Counted from the first letter of the stretch, positions 45,543-59,990 are shown. The stretch: DNA of 64,000 nt from Pseudorasbora parva (GCF_024679245.1 NC_090172.1:45947554-46011553), one strand, 5' to 3'. The notes: generated by a model from the sequence alone, not told the origin. Translations and numbers: made by a program.

Positions 45543-48199
45543 CTGGGGAAAAAAAACAACAACAACAGAGATCGTCATTATTTCAAACGCTTTAATATCA
45601 GCGAAAATGAAAGTGAATCTATCTGTGATATCATTGTGAAACTGTGCATAAAGCGTAATTCATACTCAATGTATGTCCATAAAGAAAGCATTTGGAAAAT
45701 CCAGCATTATGCATGAAAAATGAGCTTGAATGAAAACTTGCAACAACCAGCCGTGAAGTTAAAACAAATAACACGGATGCGTAGCTGCATTTGTGAAGTG
45801 TTAAAAAGGGATTTTTATAAGTTCATACATTTCATTTTGTATTGGTAAATAACACATTTAATTGATTTTTAAATTTCGATGAATTAATAAAGATGACCTG
45901 CAAGCCTCTAAATTAAGTAGGTAAATAAATGTAAGGGATATGCAACAGAGACCCTTTCTCAAAGGCAGTGAATAAATCTATCTCTATTGAGTGCAGCATA
46001 TCCCTGTATAGCAATCAGGACAATGTGCTGAACTGGCAGTCTAATTATAAATGTTCCATTGGGCTCCAGTGCCATCTTACCTTATGAGGGAACAGCTAAC
46101 AGCAACTGCTCAAAACAAAATGCCATTACGGGCTCAACTTCACCCCAACAGAGGGACAAGCCAAGGGGATTGTTTTTCAAACAGCCCCCTCTCACTTAAG
46201 ACAAGAATGTATTATTAGGCACCCGGTTATTCTTACAGACGGGACACAATTTCAGAAAGAGAGAAAAACTAGCAAAGTTAAGCTGTGTTTAATTAAGGTG
46301 TCAGGTTGCGTCCCTGCGCGAGAACAACAAAGCTTTTGTGTTTCTGCTCTGAGGTTTAGAAAAGAAAAGAAAAGAAAAAAGGAGGAGAGTGTTTCGCTTT
46401 CTAGCGCCGTAAAAGTGTGTAAAAATCAAGTCATGTGTGCGTTTAATTGTTGTAATATTTGAAATGTCCCGTTTGACGTGTCTGAGGGGCTTCACGAGTT
46501 TTTAAAGACCTTTACATTCCGTCATACGTCGGCATGGTGTGTTATGTCCCTTATTAAAATATTATCGCATCTTGTGCAGAAGTCGAAAAGGGCTTATCTG
46601 TGTCTATGAGGGTCTACATTTGGGAAACACCCATGAGATGATGGGCTATCTGTGTCCCACAGACTGAGTTCACACACATTGCGCTCCATTTGTCCTTTCT
46701 CGCCGCTCTGTTTCTGGAAATCTCAAAAGCATCATGTATAACACAAAACTTAAAAAAGATGCAGAATAAGAATAAGCACTAATGCAAAGTGTAAATCGCA
46801 TTGAACGGACAAATAATTTTTCACTTTGAATAGAAATTCCCTGTGAATGTCATTTTAAACAACTAGACTATTTGATTTTGTTGTTTAAAGTTTTTTTTCT
46901 AGATTATCTGATTGATGTTAAAATAAAACCGATAAATAGGCTACGTTAACAAGAGGCATTTATTTTATTTTTTAAAGCGCCGTATCACTCATTGGGTGAA
47001 ATATCACACATTCTGATCAAATAAATAAGAAAGTAACAATTCCCGGAGTTCACTTACTTTCAGTCTGAATGCAGTGTTTCAGAGCACCTTTTTTTTCAAG
47101 CCTGGAGATTAAAAGGAGTCTGCTTGTCCAAGTTGCTTATTGTCTCTAAATGGATCTGCTTTGGATGAGGACTTCATTTTAATTTATGGCTTATGCATTC
47201 TTCAAAGGTCAATATGCCTGACCTCGAGAGAAAGTTGAGAAACAATTCCCATGCTCCCTTAGATTTAGCCTTCAAACATGTTTTTGTCTTTAAACTACCT
47301 GCCGGAGGGTGTCTTATCTTAAAAACACAAAGCACATTAAGTTTTTAATAGAGAGAAAGTTAAAACGACGTCGAATCGGATACTTGCCAGTACTGTACCT
47401 AGCAGCGCGCTGCCCCCGTTATTGTCAATGAATAGTACCGCTTTGTGGACAAAAGTGAAATTACCTCCTGTGAGGAGAACTTATCCCGCGGTCCGGATGA
47501 CAACTACGTGCTATATATTACTCAGAAATACAACTAATTAAATAGCACTGGACCTGGTGTAAGTATCATAGATACATTGTTAGAAATCAACCCTGCGCAT
47601 CATTGTTTCCTTTCGGCGCGTGCGTCCGTGAGTAGGCTACACTACAATAGTTCAACAGCGGACAAAGAAGTACAAACAAAACATTATAACTGCTGTGAGT
47701 ACATGCAAGAACAGCGTGGATAGTGCCTGTTTAACTTAACTTGTTTAACTTGACTTAGCCGTCAAGATTTTTGCAGTTTTTTTGTTTTGTTTGTTTGTTA
47801 TGAAAGAAGCTCTAAATCGCTCCTTGTCATATCGGTCTACGGAGTAGCTCTATCACGCGTCACTCTTCGTTGAAAATGAACAAATAAAGCAAACCCTTTG
47901 AAATAGTTTGGACACTTAATGTAAAGCTTCCGTAAAGAAAACGTGAACGCATCAATGCTGTAGATGCGTTGTTACGACGCCAAATGACGACAAACACAAC
48001 ATAACGAAAAGACACGAAATCACGGACGACAGGTTACCAATGATAAAAGTTTACCTTGATGTGCGCAGGGTAGCCTACCAAAACAAGCGCTCGTCTTCAC
48101 CGTATCCCGTTATTGGTTTTGAAACAGGTTAAAAAGAATGAACACTGGAGTGTAGTAGAAAAGAAAGAAGAAAAACTGAAGTGTGTCGCTTCCACTGAC
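45543..48199. other. Non-coding sequence, putative intron; CpG-richer to the right
   Basis: 45950-46260 is repeat-free and could be a conserved element. From about 47380 to 48100 CpG dinucleotides are clearly more frequent than in the surrounding AT-rich DNA (GCAGCGCGCTGC, CCCGCGGTCCGG, TTCGGCGCGTGCGTCCG), which could mark a promoter. No transcript start can be fixed from sequence. Confidence 0.35.
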
Positions 48200-48292
48200 C
48201 GTAGAGGGAATCCCGCTTTGGCTCTGTGAAGTTGAACTGTCAAAACCGCTGAGAGCAGTTGTAAGTATATTTATCGCGTTTTCCCCTCTACT
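48200..48292 (-). CDS. Low-confidence candidate exon
   Basis: Minus strand. A strong pyrimidine tract and acceptor (TCTCTTCTGTTTTAG) precede a frame of 31 codons rich in Ser, Thr and Gln. A weaker donor (ACG followed by GTCAGT) would end it in phase 0, compatible with the next candidate exon at 45426-45542. The frame remains open for about 30 codons past that donor, so the right-hand limit is uncertain. It may equally be untranslated or false. Confidence 0.22.
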
Positions 48293-48461
48293 CTAAAACA
48301 GAAGAGACAGAAGACGATGGTTACGGCTGTCAATCTTGGCAATCAATGCAAGCGGCCATGTCGCAAGTATTCAAAGCATTTCCCGTCGTGCAACATCAGA
48401 AAGTGAGTGGCCAGGGCATTGATCTGAGGAAAGAGGCAGGGCTCCCCCTCCCAGACAACGC

Positions 48462-50360
<1,899 letters not shown>

Positions 50361-50447
<87 letters not shown>

Positions 50448-50452
50448 AGAGG
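50361..50452. repeat. (GA)n microsatellite
   Basis: GA tract of about 45 units with one GGA interruption near 50429. Confidence 0.97.
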
Positions 50453-52861
50453 ATTAAGGATGTAGTCGCAATGCCAGAATAGATATCCTTTCACAACATC
50501 TCATCACATCTGTTCTGGTTCTTGTCTGTCTTTCATTTTCACATTCCCTTTTTTCCTGAGAAAAATCCTATCCACGCGTCACATCTTCATCCCCAGATTC
50601 TATCTACACCAAAGAGAAGATTAATTATTCAAACAAAGCCTTGCCTTCAAGGCAATAAAGCCATTGCACTGAAACTTTTCTCTTTTAGCCTATTCCAGCT
50701 GACACCGAAGTATTTCCTAAATACTGTATAACAATGTCTGAGTCAAAAGTTTCCCTAAACGTCTCATTTTCAAACACTGATAATCATTAGGCTACTTTTT
50801 AATTTGAAATTTGTTCGACTGTTCGAAATGTCAGCTTAATATAGCAAAAAGGTGCAGACATATTTTCTGACTGCGGTTCAGTGATGTAAAATATGTCGAT
50901 GTTCTCACACAAGCTGAAAAATGTAAACAGGCACATTCAACTGCCACCGCGCAAAACACTTCATAAAATAAAATAAAAATGCAGCCAACAGTCTTCAGAC
51001 AAGTGTTTCTCTGAAGGTAAACATAGGCTGTGTCCCAAAACCTAGTGAGTTGCCTGGCTAGACGGCATTTGAAGGCGTCGTGTGCGTATTTACTGTCAAA
51101 ACGATTTTCAGAGAGAAGGCTACACATAAATGTAGTTTATGCCTGGAAGTAATTATTTTATCATTCAATTTTAAGATGTATTTTGGTGGTGAGCCACTAT
51201 TATGCATTAAAAAACGTCTTACTTTTTACGCAAAGTTGCGCTGAATAATAACCAGAGCTCGTGTCTTCCTGCAGAAGGCAGGTACAGTGCCAGGTAGACG
51301 CCGCTCATCGATGTATTGTACAGGGCTAATGCGCCACCCATTGATAACTCGAGGAATTACACCTCTGGTTGTTAATGCATGCAGTGATTGTCAAGTAGGA
51401 CGTGTTCTTGTATCAACCCGTGTTTTTGAAATCTTTTAATTTCAAGGTAACGGTTAGGTTGGTTTGAGCTTCAGCAAATTCTTAAACCTAACAAATGTAT
51501 TTATTTATTTTAAATACCGCAAACGACGCAAGTGGCTGCTAGTCACATTATCAGTAGAGGAATAACAGTAGCTACCAGTCAGTCTCAATTAAAAGAGAAA
51601 TTCTGACTAATGAGCTTCTCCCATCTGCAAATCTGATAGTCAGTGTGTAAAAGAGCACAACGTTTTAGAGAGCTGTAATAAAAGTTCTTTTAAAACCAAA
51701 TTCTATTCATGAATAAATTGTAAGTTTGTTTTATTTAATCTTTGGTTATTGCTTCTGATGTAGTTTGGCCTTGACTGTGCAAAACAGTCACTCACATACT
51801 AGGTTTTAACAAGGACATGATTTATTTTCATCTCCCTAATAGTGTTCAGGTCTTAACTAACTAATTAGCTCTGAACAAATGAAAAAAGTCGCTTTTTTGC
51901 GGCCCCTTTGACAAAATCTTAAAATCACAAGGTCTTTTCTGAACTATGAGCCTGTAATTAAGCAGTTTGCGGGTGTGAGCGTGCGGGTTCAAGCCTGTAG
52001 GTCTGGTCTGGACCAATGTTCTGTCCAGCTCGTTAGAGAAAAAGGCAGCATTCATCACATTAGCATACCATGAAATGCTTTGATGCATCGTGAAATTCAA
52101 GCCTAGCCTATTAATATTTTAAAAAGGCCTGCATAAAAATCAACATTTTTGTTACATTAAATTAACATGTGTTCTTCTCCAGTTCTGCATGTTTAATTAG
52201 GCCGCACTCTTCTGTCAAAGGAAATATGGAGGCTGCCATATGATTTGCTGTGATTACTTGAGAACTGGCAAACAACACTTCACAAATATATTTGTCTGGT
52301 AGATTCAAATGGCTCACAGAGGATGCGTGTATGAGAGGCTTCTATTAAAAACACATTTTAGACATTTCCATATCTGCAGGAGCCATGGAAATATGCCTGA
52401 TGCGTTTAATTAATGAGACCCAACACACTAGATGAAGATTCTCCTAAAAATCTTCTATTTAAACCTTACATGAAACAGCCCTAGTCTGGAGGGTTTCAGC
52501 ATCACTCGGGGTCTGTGTAACAAAAATAAAAATAGAGAGAATGAGAAACTGCAAACCATTATGGCAGGAAATACAGGAAGAGGTAATTTAAACGTCAGTG
52601 GTTGGAAAACCCAATCCATTATTACGTTTTGAAGAGTTTATGAACATTTTATTTAAATATAAAAGTATTATAGAAAAGACATTTGCAAAGTACAGTTTCT
52701 CAAATAATATAATAATGATCCGCAATATTAATAATTAACATTCCAAACTCTTTGTAGCTAAATGGTCTTTAATCTGCATCACTTGCATTTCTGAAACACA
52801 AAGATCAGCCTTATGACATTTCAACTTAAGAACAAAACACAAAACAGATACAATTGCACCG
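50453..52861. other. Unique non-coding sequence
   Basis: No exon recognised. 52180-52480 is low-repeat with TTTAATTA cores and might be regulatory. The remainder is ordinary AT-rich sequence. Confidence 0.45.
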
Positions 52862-52975
52862 TTAAAGGGATAGTTCACCCCAAAACAACTTCTGTAATCA
52901 TTTACTCACCATCATGTCACTTAAAATCATTCAAATTCTTTCTGTGGAACACAAAAGAATACATTTCAAGACATA
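52862..52975 (+). mobile_element. Dispersed repeat starting GGGATAGTTCACCC (Angel-type), partial copy
   Basis: Starts TTAAAGGGATAGTTCACCCC, continues with TCATTTACTCACCATCATGT and ends in a CTGTGGAACACAAAAGAA block. The ends match the reverse complement of the copy at 10320-10463. Non-autonomous; no coding capacity. The Angel name is from memory. Confidence 0.8.
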
Positions 52976-53093
52976 ATTGGATCCAAACAACACAAATAAC
53001 CATGAAAAAAAGAAGTAAATAATCATTAGTGTTTATTGGACATACTATAAGTTTATATTATTATATATTAAATATAATATATGTTATATATAC

Positions 53094-54750
53094 ACATCCA
53101 TCCATCATCTTCCGCTTATCCGGGACCGGGTCGTGGGGGCAATAGTCCAAACAGAGACGTCTAGACTTTCCTCTCCCTAGCCACTTCCTCCAGCTCTTCC
53201 AGGGGAAACCCCGAAGCGTTCCCAGGCCAGTCAGGAGACATAATCCCTCCAGCATGTCCTAGGTCTTCCCCGGGAAGGCGTCCAGGAGGCATCCCAAATA
53301 GATGCCCGAGCCACCCCAGCTGGCTCCTCTCGATGTGGAGGAGCAACGGCTCTACTCTGAGCTCCTCCCGAGTGACGAGCTTCTCAACCTCTCTAAGGGA
53401 GCGCCCAGCCACCCTGTGGAGAAAGCTCATTTCGGCCGCCTGTATCCAGGAACTTGTCCTTTCAGTCATGGCCCACAGCTCATGACCATAGGTGAGTAGG
53501 AACGTAGATTGACCGGTAAATCAAGAGCTTCTCCTTACAGCTCAGCTCCTTCTTCACCATGACAGACAGGTACATCGACTGCATTACTGCAGAAGCTGCA
53601 CCGATCCATCTGTCAATCTCCCGTTCCATCCTTTCCTCACTCGTAAACAAGACCCCAAGATAGCTGAACTCCTCCACCTGAGGCAGAAACTCTCCACCAA
53701 CCTGAAGTAGGAAAACCACCCTTTTCTGACTGAGAACCATGGCCTCAGATTTGGAGGTGCTGATTCTCATCCCAGCCGCTTCACACTCGGCTGCAAACTG
53801 TCCCAGTGCACGCTGAAGGTCCTGGTCTAAGGAGGCCAACACGGCAACGTCATGCGCAAAAAGCTGCAACGAAATCGCGTGGTCCCAAAACTGGACACTC
53901 TCCAACCCTTCGCTGCACCTAGAAATGCTGTCCATAAAAATTATGAACATAACCGGTAACAAAGAGCAGCCCTGCCAGAGTCCAACATGTACTAAGCACC
54001 TGCTCTGGTCATACAGGGAACAAACAGCCCTAAGCAGGGGGCCCCAGACCCCGTACTCCCAGAGCACCCTCTACAGGATGCCACGAGGAACACAGTTGAA
54101 TGCCTTGTCCAAATCCATAAAACACATGGGATTGGTTGGGCAAACTCCCATGAACCCTCCAGCATCCTAGAAATTGTATAGTCCAGTGTTCCGCGACCGG
54201 GACGAAAAGCACATTGCTCCTCCTGAATCCAAGGTTCCATTATCGGCCGAATTCTCCTCTCCAGTACCCTGGCATAGACTTTCCCGGGGAGGCTGAGAAG
54301 TTTGATCCCCCTGTAGTTGGAACACACTCTCCGGTCCCTCTTCTTAAAAAAAGAGGGAATGCCACCCCGGTCTGCCAGTCCAGAAGTACTTCCCCAACCG
54401 CCATGCAATGCTGAAGAGGCGTGTCAGCCAAGACAGCCTCTCAACATTCAGAGTTGAGGTACTCAGGGAGGATCTCATCCATCCCCGGTGCTTTGCCACT
54501 GAGGAGCTTTTTAACTACCTTGATGACTTCAGCCCGGGTGATGGACAAGTCCACCTTTGAGTCCTCAGTCACTGCTTCCTCAATGGAAGACATGCTGATG
54601 GGATTGAGGAGATCCTCAAAGTATTCCTTCCACCGATATCCCCAGTTGAGGTCAACAGCTGCCCATCTCCACTGTAAACAGTGTTGGTAGGGCACTGCTT
54701 CCCCCACCTGAGGCGTCGAACGGTTTGCCAGAATGTTTTTGTTTGCGTTT
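53094..54750 (-). mobile_element. Rex3/RTE-like LINE, 5'-truncated and decayed
   Basis: Non-LTR retrotransposon on the minus strand. The 3' end (left side) is GATAAGCGGAAGATGATGGA with a short GATG-type tail, as described for the fish Rex3 family. Pieces of the reverse-transcriptase domain follow in order: KAPGMDEILPEYL (near 54480), GKVYARVLERRI with QCAFRPGRGT (54190-54300), the catalytic-box region (near 53850), and a C-terminal WIQAAEMSFLHRVAGRSL block (near 53430). The frame is broken several times and the endonuclease part is missing. The clade assignment rests on the tail and general likeness. Confidence 0.85.
53480..54408 (-). pseudogene. Broken reverse transcriptase of the LINE
   Basis: Two overlapping frames carry the domain. 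53992-54408 holds the finger/palm start, and 53480-54067 holds the catalytic region and thumb. The expected aromatic-Ala-Asp-Asp box reads FAHD here, so one catalytic aspartate is lost. The frame also shifts across about 54060-54140, where the first conserved palm block should lie, and the segment between RCLVHVG and LWQGC is shortened compared with relatives. It cannot encode an active enzyme. Confidence 0.8.
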
Positions 54751-55592
54751 TTTCTACTAGTATTCCCACGCAAAAGGAGCATAAGGAGTGTGCTCCATCT
54801 AGTGTTTTAAGGTAAATCAAAGAGTTTAACCAGAAAATAATTGTATAAATAATCTATAAATCTATAAATTGAAGATGTTTAATAAGAAGCAGTGTTGGGA
54901 AGGTGGAAATATAATAGGTTACAGTTAAATATTACAAGTTACCCTATTGAAAATGTAATGCGTAGTGTAACTATTTAAATGACTTTATTAAAGTTCAAGC
55001 AGGTCAACACCATAGACAAACATTTGGTTAACTTCTTATTGGCTTAGTTTGTTAAATTTACAACTGGCAATATGGCTCTCTTCTAAATTCAAAATATTTT
55101 TCACGAGCTCAATAGAAAGCCAAGACTGGGAACAGCAGAAGCTTCTTGGGACAACTTCACTTTTTTTTTTAACTGAGGGCAGCATAAATCCGAGCATGCA
55201 TCAAATAAAACAGAATGACATTAAGTTAAACACAATTTAAGGAGGAGCTGGGGTGGAGGTGGTTGCAAAGGAGCGTGCAGTGGAAGCTGAACTTAAGCTG
55301 CTCTTAAGTGAGGTGTCCTGTTGAGAGTTGCCAATTGAGTGCATAGAAACTGGATCAGCTGATGGGTTGGAATTTTGCCAGTCAGCTGACAGCGGAGTTC
55401 AACTGCATGGCCTGCCTAAACTAATGTAGAATGCTTGATTAATGTAACTGATTACCTTTGATTACTTTTCTAAATTTCTAATGAATGTTTTATTTTCCCT
55501 CTTTATAATTTTCAAGCATATAAACCAGGCAGGGTTAACCTCTAAAAAATAGAGATAGTTGTATTTAGTTTCTAGATCTAATATTATACTAT

Positions 55593-55700
<108 letters not shown>

Positions 55701-55947
55701 TACTGATACATAAAAAAAGTAAAAATTTGCATACCATTCTATTTACCACTTTGTGTGCGTGAAGGGAAAACATTATACCACACAAGACCTAATGTTGATT
55801 TCTCACTAACAGAAGCAAGAACATAGTTTCATACTCATTGGCAATCCAGACTCCAGTGTAGCTGTCATAACATGCATGGTATTGTTTTCTATTTTCCTTT
55901 TCTTAAAAAACAAAAACAAAAGTTCTATTGCACCTAAAATATTGTTT

Positions 55948-56670
55948 AGGGTCCTATCATACACTCTAAAAAATGCTGGGTTGTTTTAACCCAATGTTGG
56001 GTCAAATATGGACTAACCCAGCGATTGGGTTGTTTTAATCCTGCGGCTGGGTTAAATATTTGCTTAAGACAACTCAATCGCTGGGTTAAAACAACCCAAC
56101 TGCTGGGTTAGTCCATATTTGACCCCCACATTGGGTTGTTTTTATTCAGAATTTTTTAGAGTGTACACCCAGTGCAATGCGACACCAGGCTCAATTGTTT
56201 TTTGCTAATTTCAGCCCGACAGTTATCTTTTCCACGTCCAGCAGCGTGTTGGTTAAATAGCAAATGCACCATCTGTTCGCCCATGGGCGTGCTGGTCTGC
56301 TTATTACACACACAGGGATGAGCAGCAGCACACAATAATTTGTATATATTAAAAATAAAATTATTCCTCTCTGGAGAAGCATTCAGTCTTTTCGCTTGCA
56401 AATTCCGCCATGTAAATAGCAAATCCGCCATGGTGCAAGTGCAACTGGCTTATAAAGGGAATGAGAGATGAGACTCTGATTGGTTTATTGTACGTTATGC
56501 CCAAAACACACACATGACTCATTAAAAGAATAGGGACAACCCTTTTAGACCATGCACCAGGTGCACCAACCTTTTTTTCCTGTTGTTAAACTAATAAAAG
56601 TGGATTGGCACATGTCCTAAGTGCACCTGCACCATGTGCTTCAGACCATGTGCTCAGGTCAAAATAGGAC
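55948..56670. mobile_element. Non-autonomous DNA element (AGGGCCCTAT termini), copy 1
   Basis: The left end AGGGTCCTATCATA and the right end AAAATAGGAC are decayed versions of the AGGGCCCTAT inverted ends seen at 62605-63402. Shared interior words include TTATTACACACACAGGGATG, GATGAGACTCTGATTGGTTT and GACTCATTAA. A MITE interrupts it at 55962-56163. It lacks the insertion found in copy 2. No transposase. Confidence 0.85.
55962..56163. mobile_element. Palindromic MITE inserted in copy 1, TA target duplication
   Basis: Termini CACTCTAAAAAAT are inverted. Most of the roughly 200-base element is one hairpin built from CTGGGTT/AACCCAG and CCATATTTGACCC words. It is flanked by TA at 55960-55961 and 56164-56165. 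Removing it with one TA restores ATACACCC, which is exactly what copy 2 has at the same place. A TA duplication suggests a Tc1/mariner-type or related mobiliser. Confidence 0.92.
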
Positions 56671-57158
56671 AAACCAAAAATCAAAACGGAACAAACTATC
56701 CACTTGAGATGCTTTCTCGGGTTCGATAGAAACCTTCCAAGTTGTTAGCATTTTAATAGTTGGCAAACATATTTTGCACTATTTGCACCCTTTTCTGATT
56801 TCTTCATGAAATGATTCTTGAAAAAATGTCCAGCACTAGGGCACATTTGATCACTTACCATGGTGGAGACTTTCAGACTGTTCATAGCCTAAAGGCTAAA
56901 GCTTTCAGCGCCAATGTGGATTGATCAAAATAGCTTACTAAACTGCCTTTAAATGGCAGGACACATTGTGCACAAAACAGGCAAAGCAACGAATTCCTTT
57001 TATTCAACATATTCTTGCTTTTTACAGAAAATATTCAGATATATTCCCAGTTTGTAATATACACATTCATAAGTAACTAATTTAATTACATTTTTCTCAG
57101 TAACTGTAAATTATTCGATATTTTGTCATTACACGTGACTAGTTACTTCCCAACACCG

Positions 57159-59560
57159 ACAGTAAGTTACATTTCCAAGACATTTCTTGTAAAGGAGTTC
57201 TTTAAAGTAACAATTTAATGCCCTTTAAAAAAATAGACTTCTTTAACAACATGTCGATTTTGTTCTGTAAGCACAGTCTCTGTGTAAGGTAACAATGCAA
57301 GTGAATAATGGCATAAGAGTGCTTTGAAAGCTGTCATTTTAAATCTACAAGGTCAAACATAAAACAGCTTTGTCACCGAGTCGGAGGAAAGAGCGCTCCA
57401 TCTTCCACATACTCCACAATACAGTAAGTGCCATAATCTCTGAAAGCAAGAACAGCCAAGGAAGTACTGCACTTTTACAGTAAAGTTATGTAATTAATAT
57501 ATGCCTCATTTGCATACATGCAAATCACCCCGGTCCCATTTGGAACTGCAAAGTGGGACGCTCTGTTCTCATTTGCTGACCTAAATATTACTTGTCACTC
57601 TACATTTCATCAAAGTTTTTATTAGTATTATAATTTCCTTTTAAGTTAACAAGGAACAGTTGATTAATTAAACGTTTAAATGAAAGAAAGCTACATGCTC
57701 TTAATTACATCATGACCGAGAGCTTCAGCTTCTTTACTCTAGGACGGTTTATGAATATGTTCTTTCCAATTAGTGTAAATCTACATAAATGCAAATCTAA
57801 ATGACTACGTCCCAGATTCCCCGTCGAGACTTTCGGATTTGATTTGACTTTGATCAAACACCAACGGTGCAAGACTTCCGTCCAAGTTTTACATTGGGAC
57901 AAATCAACTCGCCCTGTGGTTCTGATCTGACAAATGCAGATTCAAGGTTCAAACATTGCATTTCTAACACCACAACAGAGTTAACGGTTAATTGTGAATA
58001 ATACATGATATATCATAAACATTCCAATACTCCTGAAGTTAATTTTGATGTAAGGGCTTTTAATATTGAGCGTGGAAGACAATTTTCAATTCAGCAACCC
58101 GCAGTCTTTGTTTGGCTGAGGGTAAATGTGCTGGTGAACTTCCCATCCCATTTAAAACCCCCTTAAGAAACACGTAGCACAGAGCTGGTGGAAAACGCTA
58201 GAAGCTTTAGGTGAGCCTCATTAAATGGTTTCATCAAAGATTAATTGGCAGGTTTCGCAAACACAGCAAGAAAACAAAACCGAAGTGTTGTGTTTTTCTG
58301 CCTTGAGACAGTGCTTCGCTTTAATTTGATGTGAGAGGTGCAGCAAAAAAGGCTTCCTGAAGTTAAAAGAACTGTTGGATCAACTGAAAAGCCCAAGGAC
58401 ATTTACCTCATTTATGTTTACAAAAAGCCCAATTCACTGTAGGTATTGTAAATGCCAGGCATTTAGGGAAATGTTTCATTGCTTTGTAGTGCACACTTCT
58501 ACGCATGCAGAGGTAATCGTTTGTCTGGAACCATTACGTTTTCTCTCTCATCTTGTTCGCTTGTTTGAATCAGAACGCCAATATTAACATCTTTATTGTT
58601 GTCGAGAACAAACAAAGACGGCTTGACATTTTAGATCGTGAGTAAATCTTTGCTCTGCAGTACTACTGAAGATGTGGCAGGACTCTGAGGTATTATCCGC
58701 CTACATTCTGTTCCAGTTTTATCTATTCTTCTGTTAGATATGCAGGAATGTGTATAAAAGAACACTGAATGATGTTGAGCCGACCTCCTCAATTATTCAG
58801 CATCTCTCACCAAAAATATAGATAGTAAATCAATGGTGATAAAAGAGCATAAGATACCATTTTGGATTCAAAGTACCTTTTGTATTAGAAACTCAGCCTC
58901 CCTTAGGTGAATGCATAAGTCAGATGCAGACGTTATGAGGATCCCTGCAGTGTTGGGAATGCCGTGTCGAGACAACACAAAGTCTTAAAACACGGTAATT
59001 GTGCGCCTTTGAATTATTAGCAACCGGAGAGACGTGGATGGCTCCAGAAAGGAGTGAATTTGTGATTTCACAGCTGAACATCATTTGTTGGGTGCACACA
59101 ATGGATATCATAGTGAATCTGTGATGTTCCTTCACATCTAAGAGTCAGGGGAAGGAAATCAGAGAGTGAAGATAGGGCGCGTGCAAATCATTAACTGCCA
59201 GGCCGCATAATGTGGCATGTAACAATGTGGCTTCTTCTACTGCTCAATATGCTATGCGCCCATACAGGCTTGGCTACAGTGTGACCCGTTACACTGTTTC
59301 CTCCAGTCTGGAGGAGCTTTGGGGAATGGAGAGAAACTGAAATGAGTTAGAGACACCAGACAGAGATTCTTTATCCCACCACAAAGTTTCCTGAAGATCA
59401 GTCCCCCCCTGCTAAGGATGTTTTTTTTTTTTTCCTCTAATGTGAAACATTTCTTCAATACAGTGCTTTATATGCAATCAATTACATGCCACCTGCGTAA
59501 ATAAACGTAAATAATGTAAATGTAAATAATCTTACATTCACTATCGCTGCATTTATTTGA
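57159..59560. other. Unique non-coding sequence with octamer sites
   Basis: Contains an inverted octamer pair at 57508-57525 and a further ATGCAAAT at 57789-57796. 58000-58260 is repeat-free with AGATTAATTGGC. No exon or named repeat recognised. Confidence 0.4.
57508..57525. promoter_or_regulatory. Inverted pair of POU octamers
   Basis: ATTTGCATACATGCAAAT is two perfect octamers (ATTTGCAT and ATGCAAAT) back to back, separated by AC, giving a palindrome apart from the central dinucleotide. Octamers are bound by POU-domain factors. Binding is inferred. Confidence 0.4.
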
Positions 59561-59564
59561 TCAA

Positions 59565-59690
59565 TACAAGGCAACTTCAGTTATATAGCACATTTCATGT
59601 TAATACAAAGTGCTTTACATAGAAAAGGTATTAAAATAATGATAACATAACAAAATATGCATAAGAAATAAAAATAACAATTGTATTTAG
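59565..59690 (+). repeat. Probable dispersed fish repeat
   Basis: CAAGGCAACTTCAGTTATATAGCACATTTCAT with CAAAGTGCTTTACAT resembles a repeat seen widely in fish genomes. No second copy lies in this window, so the call rests on memory alone. Confidence 0.4.
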
Positions 59691-59719
59691 ATAAAGGCTA
59701 AACTACTATTCCTGACTAC

Positions 59720-59990
59720 CTGAATTACTTCATTTGGGGCTCCACTGTCTGAATAGAAGAGACATAAAGCAAGCCAGCTTCCTAATGACCTCAATAGAGA
59801 GGAGTTTTTCCCGACACCTTCTGCCTCTGATGGCTTCCAGTGCCACTCCGAGCCCTCAATGGAGCGGATTCCTCCAACCCCGTAATAGAGTGAAGTTATC
59901 ACCCACCCTCTGCCTCGGATGCAGGCTGGTGTATTGCCGAAAGCCACCAAAGGACCTGGTGACTCACACTCACGTCTGTGTGTACGTAAA
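59720..59990 (-). other. Open, GC-balanced block; possible exon or conserved element
   Basis: Inside AT-rich surroundings this block is open on both strands. On the minus strand the frame includes SLLRSLGSWLALCLFYSDSG and reaches CAG followed by GTAGTC at 59714-59720, a fair donor in phase 0. No clear acceptor was found. A conserved non-coding element is at least as likely as an exon. Confidence 0.2.

Noticed and set aside
47436..47510. Minus-strand micro-exon ending in GAG followed by GTAATT
   Set aside because: The possible acceptor lacks a pyrimidine tract, so the donor-like site alone is not enough.
53925..54690. Plus-strand frames across the LINE
   Set aside because: Antisense shadows of the minus-strand reverse-transcriptase remnant.
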